The position numbers were made by a program, and so were the translations under genes. From an uncultured Lachnospiraceae bacterium (GTDB lineage Bacteria; Bacillota; Clostridia; Lachnospirales; Lachnospiraceae): 7,121 bases of DNA. This document shows positions 5,916-7,121 of this stretch, piece after piece. Numbering within the stretch: position 1 is the first letter of the stretch; each line of letters opens with the position of its first letter. Location of the stretch: assembly GCA_945492935.1 (NCBI GenBank), contig CALYVE010000085.1, positions 1-7,121 on the forward strand. The letters run 5' to 3'. The notes below the pieces were generated by a model. That model searched no databases. It saw only the letters and a program-made list of their open reading frames with translations, and was not told the origin of the DNA.

Positions 5916-6561
5916 AGATATAAAAGAAAATGCTGAAGTGCTGGAGTTAATAACAAAGGGAGACGAAAATCTTGGCGTATTAGGGTTTACGGATCATTCT
6001 GTTGCACATGCATCGTTGGTGGCAGAACGGGCTTCACAAATACTTGAAGCGCTTGGACATAAAAAGAAACAGATAGAAATGGCAAAGGTGGCTGCATTTA
6101 TGCACGACATCGGAAATGCGATAAATCGGAGTCGGCATGCAGAGTATGGAGCGCTTTTGGCAAATGAGATATTAAAGAATTATGATATTGATTTGAAGGA
6201 ACGACTTACAATTGTTTCTGCAATAGCCCATCATGATGAGTCAACCGGCGGAGCGACCGATGTTATTTCGGCAGCTCTTATTATTGCTGATAAAACAGAT
6301 GTGCGAAGAAATCGCGTGAGACAGAAGCCAAAAGCTAACTTTGATGTTCATGACAGAGTAAATTATGCTGTCACAAAAACAACATTGGAGATTGACAATG
6401 AAAAGAAGCAGATTACTTTAAATTTGGAAATTGATGAGAAGATTTGTACGATGTATGAGTATTTCGATATTTTTCTTGGAAGAATGATGATGTGCAGAAA
6501 GGCATCAGAGCTTTTAGGGGTTTCATTCAGACTAATGGTAAACGGAAATAAGGCATTGTGA
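5905..6561 (+). CDS. HD-domain metal-dependent phosphohydrolase co-transcribed with phoU
   Basis: This 218-residue cytoplasmic protein has an HD phosphohydrolase domain over about residues 27-135. Visible metal ligands are His35 (in HSVAHASLVAERA), His67-Asp68 (AAFMHDIGN) and Asp129 (ALIIADKTD); His78 and His109/His110 (AIAHHDE) are further candidates, as in HD enzymes with more than one metal. The C-terminal third is conserved-looking but not a known catalytic domain: FDVHDRVNYAV (146-156), an acidic LEIDNEKKQITLNLEID strand region, and EYFDIFLGRMMMCRKASELLG (185-205). HD enzymes hydrolyse phosphate esters of nucleotides, cyclic dinucleotides or (p)ppGpp; the substrate here is unknown. The gene overlaps phoU by 11 bases, with its own strong GGAGG, so it is very probably part of the pst operon. 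A role in a phosphate-linked nucleotide signal is inference. Its TGA stop lies inside the left arm of the hairpin at 6556-6577. Confidence 0.85.
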   Translation: MKYKDIKENAEVLELITKGDENLGVLGFTDHSVAHASLVAERASQILEALGHKKKQIEMAKVAAFMHDIGNAINRSRHAEYGALLANEILKNYDIDLKERLTIVSAIAHHDESTGGATDVISAALIIADKTDVRRNRVRQKPKANFDVHDRVNYAVTKTTLEIDNEKKQITLNLEIDEKICTMYEYFDIFLGRMMMCRKASELLGVSFRLMVNGNKAL

Positions 6562-6577
6562 GGAACGTCCCTCACAA
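6556..6577. repeat. Palindrome at the HD gene stop codon, short relative of the 1239-1408 element
   Basis: TTGTGAGG (6556-6563) and CCTCACAA (6570-6577) form a perfect 8-bp stem around a 6-base loop (AACGTC). It contains ACGTCCCTCA (6565-6574), identical to 1397-1406 in the right arm of the large element. The HD stop TGA is 6559-6561. No T-run follows, so it is a weak terminator at best; a minimal or decayed copy of the same repeat family is more likely. Confidence 0.55.
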
Positions 6578-6587
6578 AAGCTCTACA

Positions 6588-6643
6588 TTTTACATAGATT
6601 TTACATAAAAATGTTTATAAATTTTACTTTGGGTTTATATTCT
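6588..6643 (+). promoter_or_regulatory. Predicted Pho box and promoter of the Na/Pi cotransporter gene
   Basis: Half-sites are TTTACA (6589-6594), TTTACA (6600-6605) and TTTACT (6623-6628). The -10 is TATTCT (6638-6643) at the same offset as in the other two boxes, or the better-matching TATATT (6636-6641). The steps of 11 and 23 bases match the pstS box exactly. A further TCTACA (6582-6587) and TTTATA (6614-6619) may be extra half-sites. It implies that this gene is induced by phosphate starvation independently of the pst transcript. Confidence 0.7.
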
Positions 6644-6664
6644 CATAGTCAGTATATGAATGAG

Positions 6665-6672
6665 AAGGAAGG
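6665..6672 (+). promoter_or_regulatory. Ribosome binding site of the Na/Pi cotransporter gene
   Basis: AAGGAAGG lies 7 bases before ATG 6680. A nearer ATG at 6676 is in another frame and gives only MNGHF before a stop, so 6680 is the productive start. Confidence 0.7.
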
Positions 6673-6679
6673 ACAATGA

Positions 6680-7121
6680 ATGGACATTTTTAGTATTTTG
6701 AATATGATAGGAGGGTTATCGCTCTTCTTATATGGTATGAGCATAATGGGAAACGGACTCTCTAAGATGGAGGGAGGTAAGCTTGAAAATATATTAGAGA
6801 AGCTTACAACAAGGAGAATCTTTGCGGTATTGCTTGGCGCCGGTGTGACAGCCGTTATTCAGTCATCATCAGCAACAACCGTTATGGTTGTCGGATTTGT
6901 CAATTCCGGAATTATGAAACTGTCTCAGGCAGTTGGAATCATTATGGGGGCAAATATTGGAACAACCATCACTTCCTGGATGTTATCTCTTACCGGAATA
7001 GAAGGAAATGCTATTTGGGTGAAACTGTTAAAACCATCCTCTTTTTCACCGATCCTTGCGGCAATCGGTATAATTCTTGTAATTTCAGGTAAGGGAAAAT
7101 CCAAAAAGAAAGAAATTGGTG
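6680..7121 (+). CDS. Na+/phosphate cotransporter family protein, N-terminal part (3' end outside window)
   Basis: The frame stays open to the window end, giving 147 residues. The first membrane segment (about 5-24, with IGGLSLFLYGMSIMGNGL) is followed by an amphipathic stretch, then the signature repeat GAGVTAVIQSSSATTVMVVG (53-72), where QSSSATT (61-67) is the substrate-site motif of the Na/Pi-cotransporter II (NptA) family. FVNSGIM and QAVGIIMGANIGTTITSW (83-100) are also diagnostic. Another membrane segment lies at about 122-137, followed by a lysine-rich loop. Bacterial members carry two QSSS repeats and often a C-terminal PhoU-like domain; those parts would lie beyond the window. It would move phosphate with Na+, in or out of the cell. 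Its own predicted Pho box and position after pst-phoU support a role in phosphate handling, though some family members have other anion substrates. Confidence 0.92.
   Translation, partial: MDIFSILNMIGGLSLFLYGMSIMGNGLSKMEGGKLENILEKLTTRRIFAVLLGAGVTAVIQSSSATTVMVVGFVNSGIMKLSQAVGIIMGANIGTTITSWMLSLTGIEGNAIWVKLLKPSSFSPILAAIGIILVISGKGKSKKKEIG

Noticed and set aside
6556..6577. Intrinsic terminator after the HD gene
   Set aside because: The stem is short and followed by AAG rather than a T run, so it is reported as a repeat, not a terminator.

Overview
The window is AT-rich with purine-rich Shine-Dalgarno sites, a lysine-rich lipoprotein signal, and clostridial-type Pst and HD-domain proteins. Together these suggest a Gram-positive Firmicute, most likely a Clostridia/Lachnospiraceae-type gut anaerobe. 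The taxon is an inference from protein style, not from a marker gene. All genes are on the + strand.

Layout. Positions 1-1227 hold the C-terminal part of an FtsX/BceB-type ABC transporter permease whose start lies outside the window. Positions 1218-1408 hold a non-coding repeat element with near-perfect terminal inverted repeats, an internal terminator-like hairpin and a GC-rich core. A 77-residue two-helix membrane protein of unknown function follows (1486-1719). Then comes a complete phosphate-uptake operon, pstS-pstC-pstA-pstB-phoU (1833-5915), with an HD-domain phosphohydrolase gene (5905-6561) overlapping the end of phoU. The window ends inside a Na+/phosphate cotransporter-family gene (6680 onward).

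How the genes work together. PstS is the lipoprotein that captures phosphate, PstC and PstA form the membrane channel, PstB is the ATPase, and PhoU couples the transporter to Pho signalling. The downstream Na/Pi protein would be a second phosphate-handling route. The HD protein is a plausible but unproven nucleotide or phosphate-signal hydrolase tied to the operon by translational coupling.

The most notable result is regulatory. Three intergenic regions carry the same promoter layout: TTTAC-type half-sites at offsets 0, +11 and +34, then a -10-like hexamer 15 bases after the start of the third half-site. They lie before the 77-aa gene (1408-1463), pstS (1721-1776) and the Na/Pi gene (6588-6643). 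This looks like a Pho box and places the unknown small membrane protein in the phosphate-starvation regulon. A second theme is a palindromic repeat family containing ACGTCCCTCA. It supplies or overlaps the stop codons of two genes and lies immediately upstream of two of the three Pho boxes.
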